In this document: positions 28,830 through 40,130 of the stretch, one piece after another
Numbering within the stretch: the stretch's first letter is position 1
Layout: each line of letters begins with the position of its first letter
Assembly (NCBI GenBank): GCA_903900155.1
Contig: CAIUMD010000011.1
Location: 1 to 64,000, forward strand
Length of the DNA: 64,000 bases
DNA from: an uncultured Caulobacterales bacterium
Lineage (GTDB): Bacteria > Pseudomonadota > Alphaproteobacteria > Caulobacterales > Caulobacteraceae
Direction of reading: 5' to 3'
Notes under the pieces: model-generated
What the model saw: the letters and a program-made list of their open reading frames with translations, nothing else
Database searches by the model: none
What the model was told of the DNA's origin: nothing
Program-made: the position numbers and the translations under genes

Positions 28830-31256
28830 TCAAGCCACCGTTAGCGTCGTCGCCTTCAGGTCCACCGAGTTCGGACCGACCAGGATCTTGAAATCCCCCG
28901 GCTCGACGACCCGCTTCATGTCCAGGTTCCACATCCACAGGTCCGACGGCTTGATCTCGAAGGTCACCGTCGTCTTGGCGCCGGCCGTCAGGGTCACGCG
29001 CTTGAAGTGTTTCAGCTCCAGCACCGGACGGGTGACGCTGGCCTCCTCGTCGTGGACATAGAGCTGCACCACCTCGTCGCCGGCGACCTTGCCGGTGTTG
29101 GTGACATCGACCTCGACCTTGACGCTCTCGGTCGCGCCGATCCTGGCCTTGGCCAGGCGCGGGGCCGAGATGTCGAAGCTGGTGTACGACAGGCCGAAGC
29201 CGAACGGATACAGCGGGCTCGTATCCCCCAGCAGATAGCCGCGGCGGGCCGTGGGCTTGCGGTTGTAGAAGATCGGCAACTGGCCGACGTCGCGCGCGAT
29301 GCTGACCGGCAGCTTGCCGCCCGGATTGGCGCGGCCGAACAGCACGTCGGCGGCGGCGTTGCCGGTCTGCTCGCCCAGGTACCAGCCCTCGATGATGGCG
29401 TCCGCGCGCTGGGCCAGCAGGTTGATCGACAGCGGGCGGCCGTTCAGCAGGAACACCACGGTCGGCTTGCCCAGGTCGAAGATCGCCTTGGCCAGGTCGT
29501 TCTGCTGGCCGATCAGATCGAGACTAGCGCGGTCGCCCAGGTGGGCGTCGGCCCAGGCCTCGCGGCTGGTCTGCTCGTTGTCGCCCAGGACCATGACCAC
29601 CACGTCGGCGTTTTTGGCCACTTCAACCGCCTCGGCGATCAGCTTGGCGTTGACGGCCGGGTCGACCAGCTTGACCTCGTCCTGGGCCCAGATGCGCGAC
29701 TCGGTGATGCGCACGGCCTCGGCGTAGTCCAGCTGGAAGCCTTGGGCCTTGGCCTCGGCGGTCAGGCCCTCGTGGATCGAGACCACGTGGCGCGGGATGT
29801 CGGAGTAGCCGCCGATCGGGGTGTCCTTGGCGTGGGTCCCGAGCAGGGCCACGCGCTTGACCTTCTTGCCGTCCAGCGGCAGCAGGCCGCCCCCACTCTT
29901 GCTTTCGTTCTTGAGCAGGACCACGGCCTTGCGGGCGGCCTCGCGGGCCAGGGCGACGGCGTCCGGCGTGGCGGTCTTGGCGTCGGCGGTCTTCTCGTCG
30001 CAGTAGGGGTTCTCGAACAGCCCGCCCTCGAACTTCATCTTCAGAACGCGGGCGACGGCGGCGTCGACCTCAAACTGCGGGATGCGGCCGTCCTTCACCA
30101 ACTGCGGGATCAGGGCGTAGGCCTCGCCGTCGGGCAGCTCGACATCGACGCCGGCGTGCAGGGCCATCACGGCGGTCTGGCCTAGGTCCGTGGTCAGCTT
30201 GTGGCGGGCGATCAGTTCCTTGATCGCGAAGTAGTCGCTCTGGATCGAGCCCTTATAGCCCCACTCCTCGCGCAGGACCTTGGTCAAGAGCCAATGATTG
30301 GCGTGCGAGGGGACGCCGTCGATCTCGTTGTACGACGGCATGACCGCGCGCACCGGCAGCTCGGTCACCGCCCGCTCGAACGGCGGGAAGAAGTTCTCGC
30401 GCAGGGTGCGCTCGGCGATCTGGGCCGGACCGACATTGGTGCCGTTCTCGGGCTGGCCGTGGCCGGTCATGTGCTTGAGGGTGACGAAGACCTTGTCCTT
30501 GGCCAGCGGCAGGGTCGTCCCCTGGAAGCCGCGGATGGCGGCCAGGCCGATCTCGGCGCAGACGTGCGGGTCCTCACCATAGGTCTCCTCGATACGGCCC
30601 CAGCGCGGGTCGCGGGCCACGTCGACGACCGGGGCCAAGGCCAGGTTCGAGCCCCGGGCGCGCATCTCGCGGGCGGCGACGGCGAAGATCTTCTCGGTCA
30701 GCTCGGTGTCGAAGGTCGAGGCCAGGGCGATGGCCTGCGGGAAGCTGGTCGCGTCACGCGCTACGTAGCCGTGCAGGGCCTCGTCGTGCATCAAGAGCGG
30801 GATGCCTAGGCGGGTCTTTTCCATCGCCCACTTCTGGGCGGCGTTGGTGTAGCGGGCGGTTTCCCTGGCGTTGCGGTTGATCGCGCCGTCGTCGGCGCCG
30901 GCCGCCGCGTCGATCACCGTGGCCGGCTTGGCGCCCTTGCGGTCGGACGGACGCGAGATCTGGCCCAGGCCATTGGGGAAGTTCTTGGTCGCCTGTTCGG
31001 GCGAGAACTCGCCAGCGTCGGTCTGGATCTTGGCCTTGGTCAGCCAGATGCCGACCAGCTGGGCGGCCTTCTCCTCCAGCGTCATGCGGCCCAGCAGGTC
31101 CTGGACGCGGGCGTCGATCGGCTGGGCCGGATCCTTGTAGAGCGGCTTGTCGCCTTTCCCGGCCTTTTCAGCGGCCTGGACAAGACCCGGCATGGCGGCC
31201 GCGGACAGGGCGGCGAGGCTCGCGCCGAACAGGCGGCGGGTGAGGGTGGTGGTCAT
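28830..31256 (-). CDS. GH3 beta-xylosidase/beta-glucosidase
   Basis: 808 residues with a twin-arginine-like signal (TRRLFGASLAALSAAA...VQA). The GH3 N-terminal barrel has the nucleophile Asp in GSIQSDYFAIKEL and KHMTGHGQPENGTN; the second domain (VVLLKNESKSGG, VVMVLGDNEQTSRE) and a C-terminal fibronectin-like domain (VKVEVDVTNTGKVAGDEVVQLYV) follow. It should cleave xylo- or gluco-oligosaccharides in the periplasm. It begins a three-gene operon with esterase and GH115, about 185 bases downstream of the palindrome at 31441-31462. Xylosidase rather than glucosidase action is inferred from context. Confidence 0.88.
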   Translation of the reverse strand: MTTTLTRRLFGASLAALSAAAMPGLVQAAEKAGKGDKPLYKDPAQPIDARVQDLLGRMTLEEKAAQLVGIWLTKAKIQTDAGEFSPEQATKNFPNGLGQISRPSDRKGAKPATVIDAAAGADDGAINRNARETARYTNAAQKWAMEKTRLGIPLLMHDEALHGYVARDATSFPQAIALASTFDTELTEKIFAVAAREMRARGSNLALAPVVDVARDPRWGRIEETYGEDPHVCAEIGLAAIRGFQGTTLPLAKDKVFVTLKHMTGHGQPENGTNVGPAQIAERTLRENFFPPFERAVTELPVRAVMPSYNEIDGVPSHANHWLLTKVLREEWGYKGSIQSDYFAIKELIARHKLTTDLGQTAVMALHAGVDVELPDGEAYALIPQLVKDGRIPQFEVDAAVARVLKMKFEGGLFENPYCDEKTADAKTATPDAVALAREAARKAVVLLKNESKSGGGLLPLDGKKVKRVALLGTHAKDTPIGGYSDIPRHVVSIHEGLTAEAKAQGFQLDYAEAVRITESRIWAQDEVKLVDPAVNAKLIAEAVEVAKNADVVVMVLGDNEQTSREAWADAHLGDRASLDLIGQQNDLAKAIFDLGKPTVVFLLNGRPLSINLLAQRADAIIEGWYLGEQTGNAAADVLFGRANPGGKLPVSIARDVGQLPIFYNRKPTARRGYLLGDTSPLYPFGFGLSYTSFDISAPRLAKARIGATESVKVEVDVTNTGKVAGDEVVQLYVHDEEASVTRPVLELKHFKRVTLTAGAKTTVTFEIKPSDLWMWNLDMKRVVEPGDFKILVGPNSVDLKATTLTVA

Positions 31257-31440
31257 CCTGGCGTTTCCCCCTAGGCCTGTCCTTTGGACAGGCCGTCGTG
31301 TTTTTAACTTGGAGCGCGACTACCGCCGAAACCGCTAGGCACTTTCGGCTGTCGCGCTCCGGCTGCGCAATGGCTGTAGCGGCTCTGAGCGGCCGCCGTT
31401 GCCTGGCACTATGGGGGCAGTTGTCAGACCACTCAAGGCT

Positions 31441-31462
31441 GAAATGGTACCGGTCTCATTTC
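31441..31462. promoter_or_regulatory. LacI-type operator of the xylan operon
   Basis: GAAATG (31441-31446) and CATTTC (31457-31462) are symmetric around a central ACCGGT (31449-31454), making a 22-bp palindrome with only two mismatched pairs. It lies in the GH3 promoter region. Its core equals that of the site before xylE. Confidence 0.6.
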
Positions 31463-31722
31463 TCGCGAGCGCGGCGAGCTAGCGCAGGGCCTTGGACTGG
31501 GTGGACGGTGCGACATGGACTTCGTCCATCCAGGCCGGCCAGGCGGTCGTCGGCCGTCGCGCCCGACAGTCGCAGGCGATCCTCGACGACCACGTACTCG
31601 GTGGTCCGGGGCCCGGCCGCGACCACGCGCTGAACGACGACCCGACTGAGGTGGCGGCTGACATCCAGGGGCTTGCCCAAGTTCGGTAGGGGACTGCCTG
31701 GACTCAACGTCAGCTTGGCCAT
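31456..31722 (-). pseudogene. Small gene broken by a 4-bp duplication
   Basis: A minus-strand frame beginning MAKLTLSPGSPLPNLGKPLD with strongly GC-biased third positions up to LSGATADDRLAGL. At 31525-31532 there is a tandem TCCA-TCCA (TGGA-TGGA on the coding strand). Removing one unit restores a GC-biased frame reading LDEVHVAPSTQSKALR and ending at 31479. As it stands the frame runs on to 31456 with poor codon bias. The intact protein would be about 79 residues; I do not recognise it. The rest of the 31257-31752 gap holds the GH3 promoter and the operator. Confidence 0.45.
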
Positions 31723-31752
31723 AAGCCTTGCGAACAACTTCCGGGGGGAACC

Positions 31753-32271
31753 ATGAAAGTTAGATTCGCCGCCGCGCTGGGGGGGCTGGCGCTGCTCGTC
31801 TCCACGTCGGCCTTCGCCGCCGAGATTCTGATCCCAGAGGGCACCGAACTGGGCATGCGTCTCGAGGACGCGCTGTCCAGCCAGACGGCCAAGGAAGGCG
31901 ACCGCTTCACGGTCAGCTTGGACGACAACGTCAAGCTGCCCGACGGCACGATCCTGCGCGCCGGCTATCGCGGCGTGGGCGAGGTCGTCGAGGCGCGCGA
32001 CAACGGCATGCTGGGCAAGAACGGCAAGCTGAACGTGCGTCTGCTCTACATGAAGGTCGGCGACGACCGGGTCCGCCTGCGCGCCAACCGCGGCGCCAAG
32101 GGCGAGACCCGCGTGGGCGCCACTGTCGCCACGGTGATCCTGTTCTGGCCGGCCGCGCCCTTCATCCGGGGCAAGGACGTCAGCATCAAGAAGGGCACGG
32201 TGATGACGGCCTATGTCGACCAGGACGTGAAGGTCGCCTCGCCCGTGCCGCCGCCGCCGGTTTCCGACTAG
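31753..32271 (+). CDS. Exported protein of unknown function
   Basis: 172 residues with a signal peptide (MKVRFAAALGGLALLVSTSAFA) and a beta-rich domain (ILIPEGTELGMRLEDALSSQ, FTVSLDDNVKLPDGTIL), then a hydrophobic or glycine-rich segment (VGATVATVILFWPAAPFI) and a Pro-rich tail. A GGGGGG site precedes the ATG. The first domain looks like proteins that hold back leakage of surface polysaccharide or conjugal pili parts, but no specific family is claimed. It is monocistronic with a strong terminator. Confidence 0.7.
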   Translation: MKVRFAAALGGLALLVSTSAFAAEILIPEGTELGMRLEDALSSQTAKEGDRFTVSLDDNVKLPDGTILRAGYRGVGEVVEARDNGMLGKNGKLNVRLLYMKVGDDRVRLRANRGAKGETRVGATVATVILFWPAAPFIRGKDVSIKKGTVMTAYVDQDVKVASPVPPPPVSD

Positions 32272-32283
32272 GATTGCAGACGC

Positions 32284-32322
32284 AAAAAAGGGCCCGCTTG
32301 GGAGAGGGAGCGGGCCCTTTTC
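32284..32322. terminator. Bidirectional terminator
   Basis: GGGCCCGCT (32290-32298) pairs with AGCGGGCCC (32309-32317), with six A before and four T after. It can end both the exported-protein transcript and the convergent M61 gene. Confidence 0.85.
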
Positions 32323-32440
32323 GGTACGCGTTCAGAGGGATTGAACAGTCAGGAAAGTGACACAAGTGTCGGCTTCCCGCCCTTCCCCAAATCGTCGCAG
32401 GCTGCGAGTGGCTCGCAACCTGGCGGCGACCTCTCGTCTT

Positions 32441-34390
32441 CTACTTGCGCGGCGCCAGGATGTCGTCCAGGCGCGACGGGACGCCAGGGATCTTCTCCAG
32501 GCGCGGGTAACGCAGGCCGCCGCGATAGTCGATCTTGACCATGCGGTAGCGGCCGCCGTCCTTGATCAGCAGTTCGACCAGCGGGTTTTCCGGCTTGATG
32601 GCGGCGGTGACCGCCGATCTGAGCTTGTCGCCGTCAAAGGCGTCACCGTTCACGGCCACGACCGTCAGGCCCTGGGTCAGGCCGGCCTTGAACGCCGGGC
32701 CGCCCCACTGCACGTCGCTGATCATGCCGTCCGAACCGACCGACAGGCCCAGCGAGTAGCTGAGGCTGGTGCTCTTGTTCTGGGTCTCGGCCGACTTCAT
32801 GAACTCGGTCGGCGTGTCGGTATAGACCAGCTTGTAGCCGCCGCGGGCATAGCCATCCAGCGGGGCCTTTTCCTGCACGTCCTGGATGCGGGTCTTCAGG
32901 AACGTGGCCCAGTCATAGGCATAGACGCCGTTCAGCGTGCTGACCACGTCCTCGAGCGTGTAGGTGCGCGGCACGTACGAGCCGTTGTCGACGCCGAAGA
33001 AGGCCTTGGCGAAGTCGTCCAGCGACTTCTTGCCGCCGGTCTTCTCGCGGATCAGGGTGTCGGCGTCGAGCCAGACCATCAGGCCTTCCGAATAGTAGTC
33101 CTCGCTGCGCTGCCAGCTGAGCCACGACAGCGGCTTGCGGTTGGCGATGATCGGGTCGTTGGTGGTGTCCTGCACCGGGCGCCAGTCGCGGCCGCGACGG
33201 TTGTCGTAGAGGGCGGCGGTCGAGGCCAGGCTGTCCAGGGCCTGCTGCTTGGTCAAGAGGCCCGAGCGGGCGGCCAGGACGTTGCCCCAGTACTGGGTCT
33301 GGCCCTCATAGACCCACATCATGCTGTCGCGCATCGGCACGTTCAGGTTGGGGGTCCACAGGTCGGCGGCGCGGCGGAACTTGCCGTTCCACGAGTGGGT
33401 GTATTCGTGGCTGAGCAGGTCGCGGCGCACGAAGCTCTTGTCCCACTCGGTGAAGTATTTCGGAACCACGCGGTTCTCGGACGAGCGGTGGTGTTCCAGG
33501 CCGATGCCGCCGATCTTGTCCGACAGGGCGACCAGGAAGTCGTAGTGGTCGTAGTGGTGCGCGCCGTACAGCTTGTAGGCCTGCTGCACCAGGTCCTTGT
33601 GGATCTGGATGTGCTCGGGCTTGGCGTCCAGCAGCTCGGGGCTGTCGGCGACCAGGTTCAGGCGCACGGGCGCGGGGCCGGTCGGGTCCAGGTCGATCGA
33701 CTTGAAGTATTTGCCGGCGAAGATCGGCGAGTCGACCAGGGTCTCGACCGTGGTGGTCTTGAAGGTGGTCGTGGCGCCGTCGGTCTTGGCGATTTCCAGC
33801 GCGGTGGCCAGCTTCCAGCCGTCGGGCAGCTTGACGCTGGCGTTGATCGGGATCTGGCGGGTGTAGTAGCCGGCCGGGTACAGGGTCACCTGCAGCCATT
33901 GCAGGTTCAGCATCTCGGGCGTGACTTCGGTGCGGCCGACCTTGGCCTCGACGGCGGTCAGGAACTGGTAGCTGATCGAAATCTCGGTGACGCCGGCCGG
34001 GACGTCGACGTGGAAGGCGTTCACGGCCACCACGTCACGGGTCCAGGGGATGCGCTTGCCGTTGGCGGTGACGACCAGGCCCGCCAGCTTGTCCAGGTCG
34101 TTGCGCGGCGAGTGACCGCCCGGGACCCACTGCGGATACAGGAACACGAAGTCGCCGGCCTTGCTGACCGGCATGGTCGTGGTGACGTTCCAGATCTTGC
34201 GGTCCAGGTCGGTGGCGTCGACGGCCACCTTCAGCGTGCCGGCATAGGGCGCATCGCGCGGCGCTTCGATCGGTGGGGTGGCGGAGGCGGACTCCGGCAT
34301 CGGCTGGTTGGCGGCCTGGGTGGGGACCTGGGCCAGAGCTGCGGTCGCGACCAGCGACAGGACGGAAACGGAGAAGAACAGCGCTTTCAC
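32441..34390 (-). CDS. M61-family glycyl aminopeptidase with PDZ domain
   Basis: About 649 residues. Zinc motif HEYTH in LLSHEYTHSWNGKFRR is present with the following Glu in MMWVYEGQTQYW, and a C-terminal PDZ domain (LGLSVGSDGMISDVQWGGPAFKAGL). The signal peptide is VKALFFSVSVLSLVATAALAQ. I start at GTG 34390, preceded by GGGG, rather than the TTG at 34402. M61 enzymes remove N-terminal Gly or Ala from peptides in the periplasm. Single gene, facing the exported protein gene across a shared terminator. Confidence 0.87.
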   Translation of the reverse strand: MKALFFSVSVLSLVATAALAQVPTQAANQPMPESASATPPIEAPRDAPYAGTLKVAVDATDLDRKIWNVTTTMPVSKAGDFVFLYPQWVPGGHSPRNDLDKLAGLVVTANGKRIPWTRDVVAVNAFHVDVPAGVTEISISYQFLTAVEAKVGRTEVTPEMLNLQWLQVTLYPAGYYTRQIPINASVKLPDGWKLATALEIAKTDGATTTFKTTTVETLVDSPIFAGKYFKSIDLDPTGPAPVRLNLVADSPELLDAKPEHIQIHKDLVQQAYKLYGAHHYDHYDFLVALSDKIGGIGLEHHRSSENRVVPKYFTEWDKSFVRRDLLSHEYTHSWNGKFRRAADLWTPNLNVPMRDSMMWVYEGQTQYWGNVLAARSGLLTKQQALDSLASTAALYDNRRGRDWRPVQDTTNDPIIANRKPLSWLSWQRSEDYYSEGLMVWLDADTLIREKTGGKKSLDDFAKAFFGVDNGSYVPRTYTLEDVVSTLNGVYAYDWATFLKTRIQDVQEKAPLDGYARGGYKLVYTDTPTEFMKSAETQNKSTSLSYSLGLSVGSDGMISDVQWGGPAFKAGLTQGLTVVAVNGDAFDGDKLRSAVTAAIKPENPLVELLIKDGGRYRMVKIDYRGGLRYPRLEKIPGVPSRLDDILAPRK

Positions 34391-34581
34391 GAAACACCCC
34401 AATGCGGCGCGCGGGCTCCCTCCCGCGGCGAAGAAGCCGGGATGTTTGTGTCGTTAACCCGTGCTTGTCGAGGACAAGTTCGTCTCCGTATGCAGAACAT
34501 GGGTACGCGGAGCGCTCTTCCGTTTCCGGACGGAAACAAAGCGACGCGGACGCAATCGGAAGGGCCGGTTAACAGGGTATT

Positions 34582-34623
34582 CGGCGCAACATAAAAATAT
34601 GCATATATCTTTATGTTGCGCCG
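34582..34623. repeat. Long perfect AT-rich hairpin
   Basis: CGGCGCAACATAAA (34582-34595) and TTTATGTTGCGCCG (34610-34623) form a perfect 14-bp stem with a 14-base loop of A and T. It lies about 60 bases after the BON gene stop and 190 bases before the M61 start. It may end the BON transcript or serve as an operator. Confidence 0.75.
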
Positions 34624-34682
34624 GCGGTAGGCGGTGGCGGGGTAGGGAAAACGAGATGCTCCCCCGCGATGCGTGGGGCTCT

Positions 34683-35489
34683 TTACAGCGGATCCGACAG
34701 CGGCACGGTCGTCGCCGTCGTCCCGGTCCCGCGGTCTATGCGCAGGTTGTTCTGGACGTTGTCGACGCCCGTCACGCTCTCGGCCAGGGCCTCGGCGCGC
34801 TTCTTGTCCTCGCGCGAGCGGACCGAGCCGGTCAGGGTGACGTCGCCGTCCAAGACCGCGACCTCGATGTCGCTGGCGTTCAGCCAGCTGTCGTCGGTCA
34901 GGCGGTCGCTGACATCCTCGCGGATGCGCTCGTCCGAGCGGCGATAGCCCTTGGGCCCGCGCCCGCGATGGGCGCCGTCTTCCTGGCGGCGGTGCAGGGC
35001 GTCCTGGTCGCCCATCCACGAGGAGACCTCGTCGCGGGCCCGGTCGAACCAACTGCGCTCTTCTTCATGCCGCCGGTCGGGACCGAACGAGCGATAGGGG
35101 TCATGATTGCCGTAGGCCCCGCGATAGCTGCGCTCGCGGGCTTCGACGTCGCGGTCGTGGTGATCGAAATAGCGTTCGTCGCCATAGTCGGCCGTGCGGC
35201 TGGAATAGCCGCTGGCGCCGTCGCCGTAGCCGCGCGTCCCTTGCTGGGCCGCGCGCAGGAACTCGCCGCCGCCCCGGCGCGGGCCACGATAGCTTTCGCG
35301 CGTGGCGTCCTGCCCGTACGAGCGGTCATAGCCGGAATTGGCGTAGCTGGTGCGCTCGGGGCCGGGGCGGCGCTGGGCGTCGTAGCCGTAGGGGCGGTCC
35401 TGACGGTTGTAGTCCTGGCGGTTGCGGTCGAAATCGCCGTCGGCCTCGACATCGAAGCGGCCTTCGCGATCATTCCATCTCTGGGGCAT
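34683..35489 (-). CDS. BON-domain protein with long charged N-terminal region
   Basis: 268 residues. The first 180 are rich in Arg, Tyr, Asp and Gly (for example YDRSYGQDATRESYRGPRRG) and probably disordered. Residues about 195-255 form a single BON domain (IREDVSDRLTDDSWLNASDIEVAVLDGDVTLTGSV, then VDNVQNNL), which usually binds phospholipid. No signal peptide is seen. ATG 35489 is chosen because GGAGAAG lies just upstream. Role is unknown; envelope-stress or osmotic function is typical for BON proteins. Confidence 0.8.
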   Translation of the reverse strand: MPQRWNDREGRFDVEADGDFDRNRQDYNRQDRPYGYDAQRRPGPERTSYANSGYDRSYGQDATRESYRGPRRGGGEFLRAAQQGTRGYGDGASGYSSRTADYGDERYFDHHDRDVEARERSYRGAYGNHDPYRSFGPDRRHEEERSWFDRARDEVSSWMGDQDALHRRQEDGAHRGRGPKGYRRSDERIREDVSDRLTDDSWLNASDIEVAVLDGDVTLTGSVRSREDKKRAEALAESVTGVDNVQNNLRIDRGTGTTATTVPLSDPL

Positions 35490-35746
35490 GGGTCTTCTCC
35501 GTGGCGTTCTGGGAAGCTGCGGGCGCGTCAAGGCGCCCCGGCTCTCAAAACGGGCGGTGCGGAGTCGGTGTTCCTAATGCCGAGCTTTGACAGGTTAATC
35601 TGTGGGTAACCTGTTAAGAGTCGTTTGCGGTCTGTGGAGAGGGCGAATCGCCCTGTTCGGAACTTGGTGCGACCTGTTTTGACAGGGCGGGCTTCCAAAT
35701 AGGGTCCGGCGTTTTCGGGTCCGCCAACCCTTTGTCAGCCAGCTAT

Positions 35747-37663
35747 ATGCGTTTCGACGACCGCTTCCTTGAAGAACTGAAATCCCGCCTTCGCCCGTCC
35801 GACGTCGTCGGCAAGTCGGTGAAGCTGCGGCGGCAAGGGCGCGAATATGCGGGGCTGTCGCCGTTCACCAAGGAGAAGAGCCCGTCGTTTTTCGTCAACG
35901 ACGAGAAGGGCTTCTACCACTGCTTCTCTAGCGGCAAGCACGGCGACATCATCAGCTTCCTGCAGGAGACCGAGCGGCTCACCTTTAGCGAGGCCGTAGA
36001 GCGGCTGGCAGCCGAGGCCGGCATGAGCCTGCCCGCCGTCGACCCGCAGATGGCCCGCGAGGAGCAGAAGCGCTCGTCCCTCGGCGACTGGATGGAACTC
36101 GCAGCAGCCTGGTTCGAGGCCGAGCTGCGTCGGCCCGGCGGCCAGACCGCCCGCGCCTATCTGGAAAGGCGCGGCCTGCCCGAGAAGGAGTGGGGCCGTT
36201 TCCGCATCGGCTTCTCGCCCAACAACCGCACGGGGCTGAAGGACTATCTGGTCGCCAAGGGCGCCAAGCCAGGCGACCTGGTCGACGCCGGCGTGCTGAT
36301 CTCGCCCGAAGACGGGGGGCAGCCCTATGACCGCTTCCGCGACCGTATCATCTTCCCGATCACCGACAGCCGCGGGAAGGTGGTTTCGTTCGGCGGTCGG
36401 GCGATGGATCCCAACGCCCGCGCCAAGTACCTGAATGGTCCCGAGACAGGCCTCTTCCATAAGAGTCGGGTGCTGTACGGCCTATTTGAGGCCCGCAAGA
36501 TTCTGCACGACGGTCAGACAACTGCGCCGGGATCGCGAACGCCGATCGTGGTTGTTGAAGGTTATATGGACGTCATCGCCTGCCAGCGCGCTAACGTGCC
36601 GGCCGTGGCGGCCATGGGCACGGCCCTGACCGAGGAGCAGATGGAGGCCCTGTGGCGCCTGCATCCCGAACCCACCCTGTGCTTTGACGGCGACAAGGCT
36701 GGCCAGCGCGCCGCCGACCGCGCCATCGATCGCGCCCTACCGCTATTGAAGCCTGGGCGCTCGTTTCGTTTTTCGATGCCGGTTGGCGGTAAAGACCCTG
36801 ATGACGTGCTGCGCGATCAGGGGCCTGAAGCGCTGCGGGCCCAGCTTTCCGATACGAAGCCCTTTGTGCGAGCTTTGTTCGAGCGCGAGCTGAATGTTGA
36901 GCCGCTTGAGACGCCTGAGCAGAGAACGAGCCTGAAGGTTCGGCTCCGTACTTTGGCAGCTCAAATTGCCGACAAGGAACTTGGCGGTGAGTACAAAGGT
37001 GAATTGCTCGATCTTTGGGATGAAGAGCGTGCATCGCGCCGCATCAGGCCAGATGTGGGTGACAGCGCCCGTGCAATGGTGCGCCACCGCGAAGACCTAC
37101 GACGCGGTCGCAGAATGGAGCAGCGAGCCGGAGCATCGCCTGAGGCTCGAGTTGCTGCTAAGCGTCTTAGCGAGCGTCCATCTCCATTTTCTTCAGCGCT
37201 GGCGTTCGCGATGCTTCAGCGGCCGGATATCGTCGGCGGCCAAATCGAAAAACTGATGAACCAGGGTCTAGGCAACGAGGTCCTGGATAAAATTGTCGGT
37301 GAGGTTGCCAATCTATTCCTGGATAATCACGCTGGTGACTATGACTTCATTAGGAAGCGTCTAAGCGCGATTGGTATCGACGATGGAACGTTCGAAAATA
37401 TCAAGATGAGCGCTTCGTACGTGAGAGAGCTTGGCGTCGATGGTGAGGCTGACAAAGTACGGGAGCTTTGGTCCCTGGCTTTTGATCTTTTTGTGAGATT
37501 TCTCTCACTTGAGAAGGCTATCGAGGAGGTGAAGGAAGACCTCCGCTATGGTGAAAACTACAAGGTTTTCGTGGAGATGAAGACCGAACGGGATACCGTT
37601 AAGCGGTTGATCGACAGCGGTGCTTGGGCCGACCCAAGCCAAGTTTCGCACGTGTTGCACTAG
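35747..37663 (+). CDS. dnaG: DNA primase DnaG
   Basis: 638 residues. DnaG lays RNA primers for replication. The zinc-binding domain is recognisable (GLSPFTKEKSPSFFVNDEKG, FYHCFSSGKHGD), but three of the four zinc ligands are replaced (S38, T41 and S62; only C59 remains). The Toprim core VVVEGYMDVIA (about 265-275) and CFDGDKAGQRAADRA are intact. A helicase-binding C-terminal region follows. From about 36730 on, base composition drops to near 50 percent GC against about 68 elsewhere, with rarer codons, so the 3' half may be imported. It lies before rpoD as in related genomes. Confidence 0.93.
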   Translation: MRFDDRFLEELKSRLRPSDVVGKSVKLRRQGREYAGLSPFTKEKSPSFFVNDEKGFYHCFSSGKHGDIISFLQETERLTFSEAVERLAAEAGMSLPAVDPQMAREEQKRSSLGDWMELAAAWFEAELRRPGGQTARAYLERRGLPEKEWGRFRIGFSPNNRTGLKDYLVAKGAKPGDLVDAGVLISPEDGGQPYDRFRDRIIFPITDSRGKVVSFGGRAMDPNARAKYLNGPETGLFHKSRVLYGLFEARKILHDGQTTAPGSRTPIVVVEGYMDVIACQRANVPAVAAMGTALTEEQMEALWRLHPEPTLCFDGDKAGQRAADRAIDRALPLLKPGRSFRFSMPVGGKDPDDVLRDQGPEALRAQLSDTKPFVRALFERELNVEPLETPEQRTSLKVRLRTLAAQIADKELGGEYKGELLDLWDEERASRRIRPDVGDSARAMVRHREDLRRGRRMEQRAGASPEARVAAKRLSERPSPFSSALAFAMLQRPDIVGGQIEKLMNQGLGNEVLDKIVGEVANLFLDNHAGDYDFIRKRLSAIGIDDGTFENIKMSASYVRELGVDGEADKVRELWSLAFDLFVRFLSLEKAIEEVKEDLRYGENYKVFVEMKTERDTVKRLIDSGAWADPSQVSHVLH

Positions 37664-38100
37664 AATTCGGACGTAGTCTGCGCGCATTACGCGCTGCAAA
37701 TTTTGCGATCGTGACCCGCGCCATCTTGACACCGGCGTCACCCAAAGCCACATGCCGACTCAAGGAACTGCCAAGCAACTGACTGACATCGCTCGGGCCG
37801 CCGCAGCGCGCGCCCTATACCGAAACAGGATGTCACCCTCGTTGCCGCACCAGGTCCCCAGCGGTCGTCGACCCGATCAGGGAAGACGCCAGGCCGCGCC
37901 CACGCCTTTGGGCCTCCGCCGGGTTTCCCGCGGAGCGTTCGCACATGGCGAAAAGGGCGCGCTTAGGCGGCTTCTGACGGGAACGTGATCACTGGGCGTG
38001 CGCTGAGTCACAGCGACGACCGGACGGGCAGCGCCTTTTCGAAACGGATTTTCTCGGCGCCGCGCTTGCAGAGCTGGCGGTGTCGACTTCGGAGAGCTTG
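37664..38100 (+). other. dnaG-rpoD intergenic region
   Basis: About 437 bases with no gene I can support. A TTGACA at 37724-37729 could be a -35 element, but no convincing -10 follows. A weak plus-strand frame at 37752-37988 lacks codon bias. The region must hold the rpoD promoters. Confidence 0.5.
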
Positions 38101-40062
<1,962 letters not shown>

Positions 40063-40086
40063 GGGTTCCGGTCCGTTCAGACGAAG

Positions 40087-40120
40087 ACGCCCCGGTCGAA
40101 AGACCGGGGCGTTTTTGTTT
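40087..40120 (+). terminator. rpoD terminator (first copy)
   Basis: ACGCCCCGGT (40087-40096) and ACCGGGGCGT (40103-40112) form a 10-bp stem, followed by TTTTGTTT. The 21 bases 40103-40123 recur exactly at 41060-41080. Confidence 0.9.
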
Positions 40121-40130
40121 AGGCGGCTTG

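Noticed and set aside
37752..37988. Small plus-strand gene between dnaG and rpoD
   Set aside because: No ribosome site, no GC bias at third positions and no known motif.
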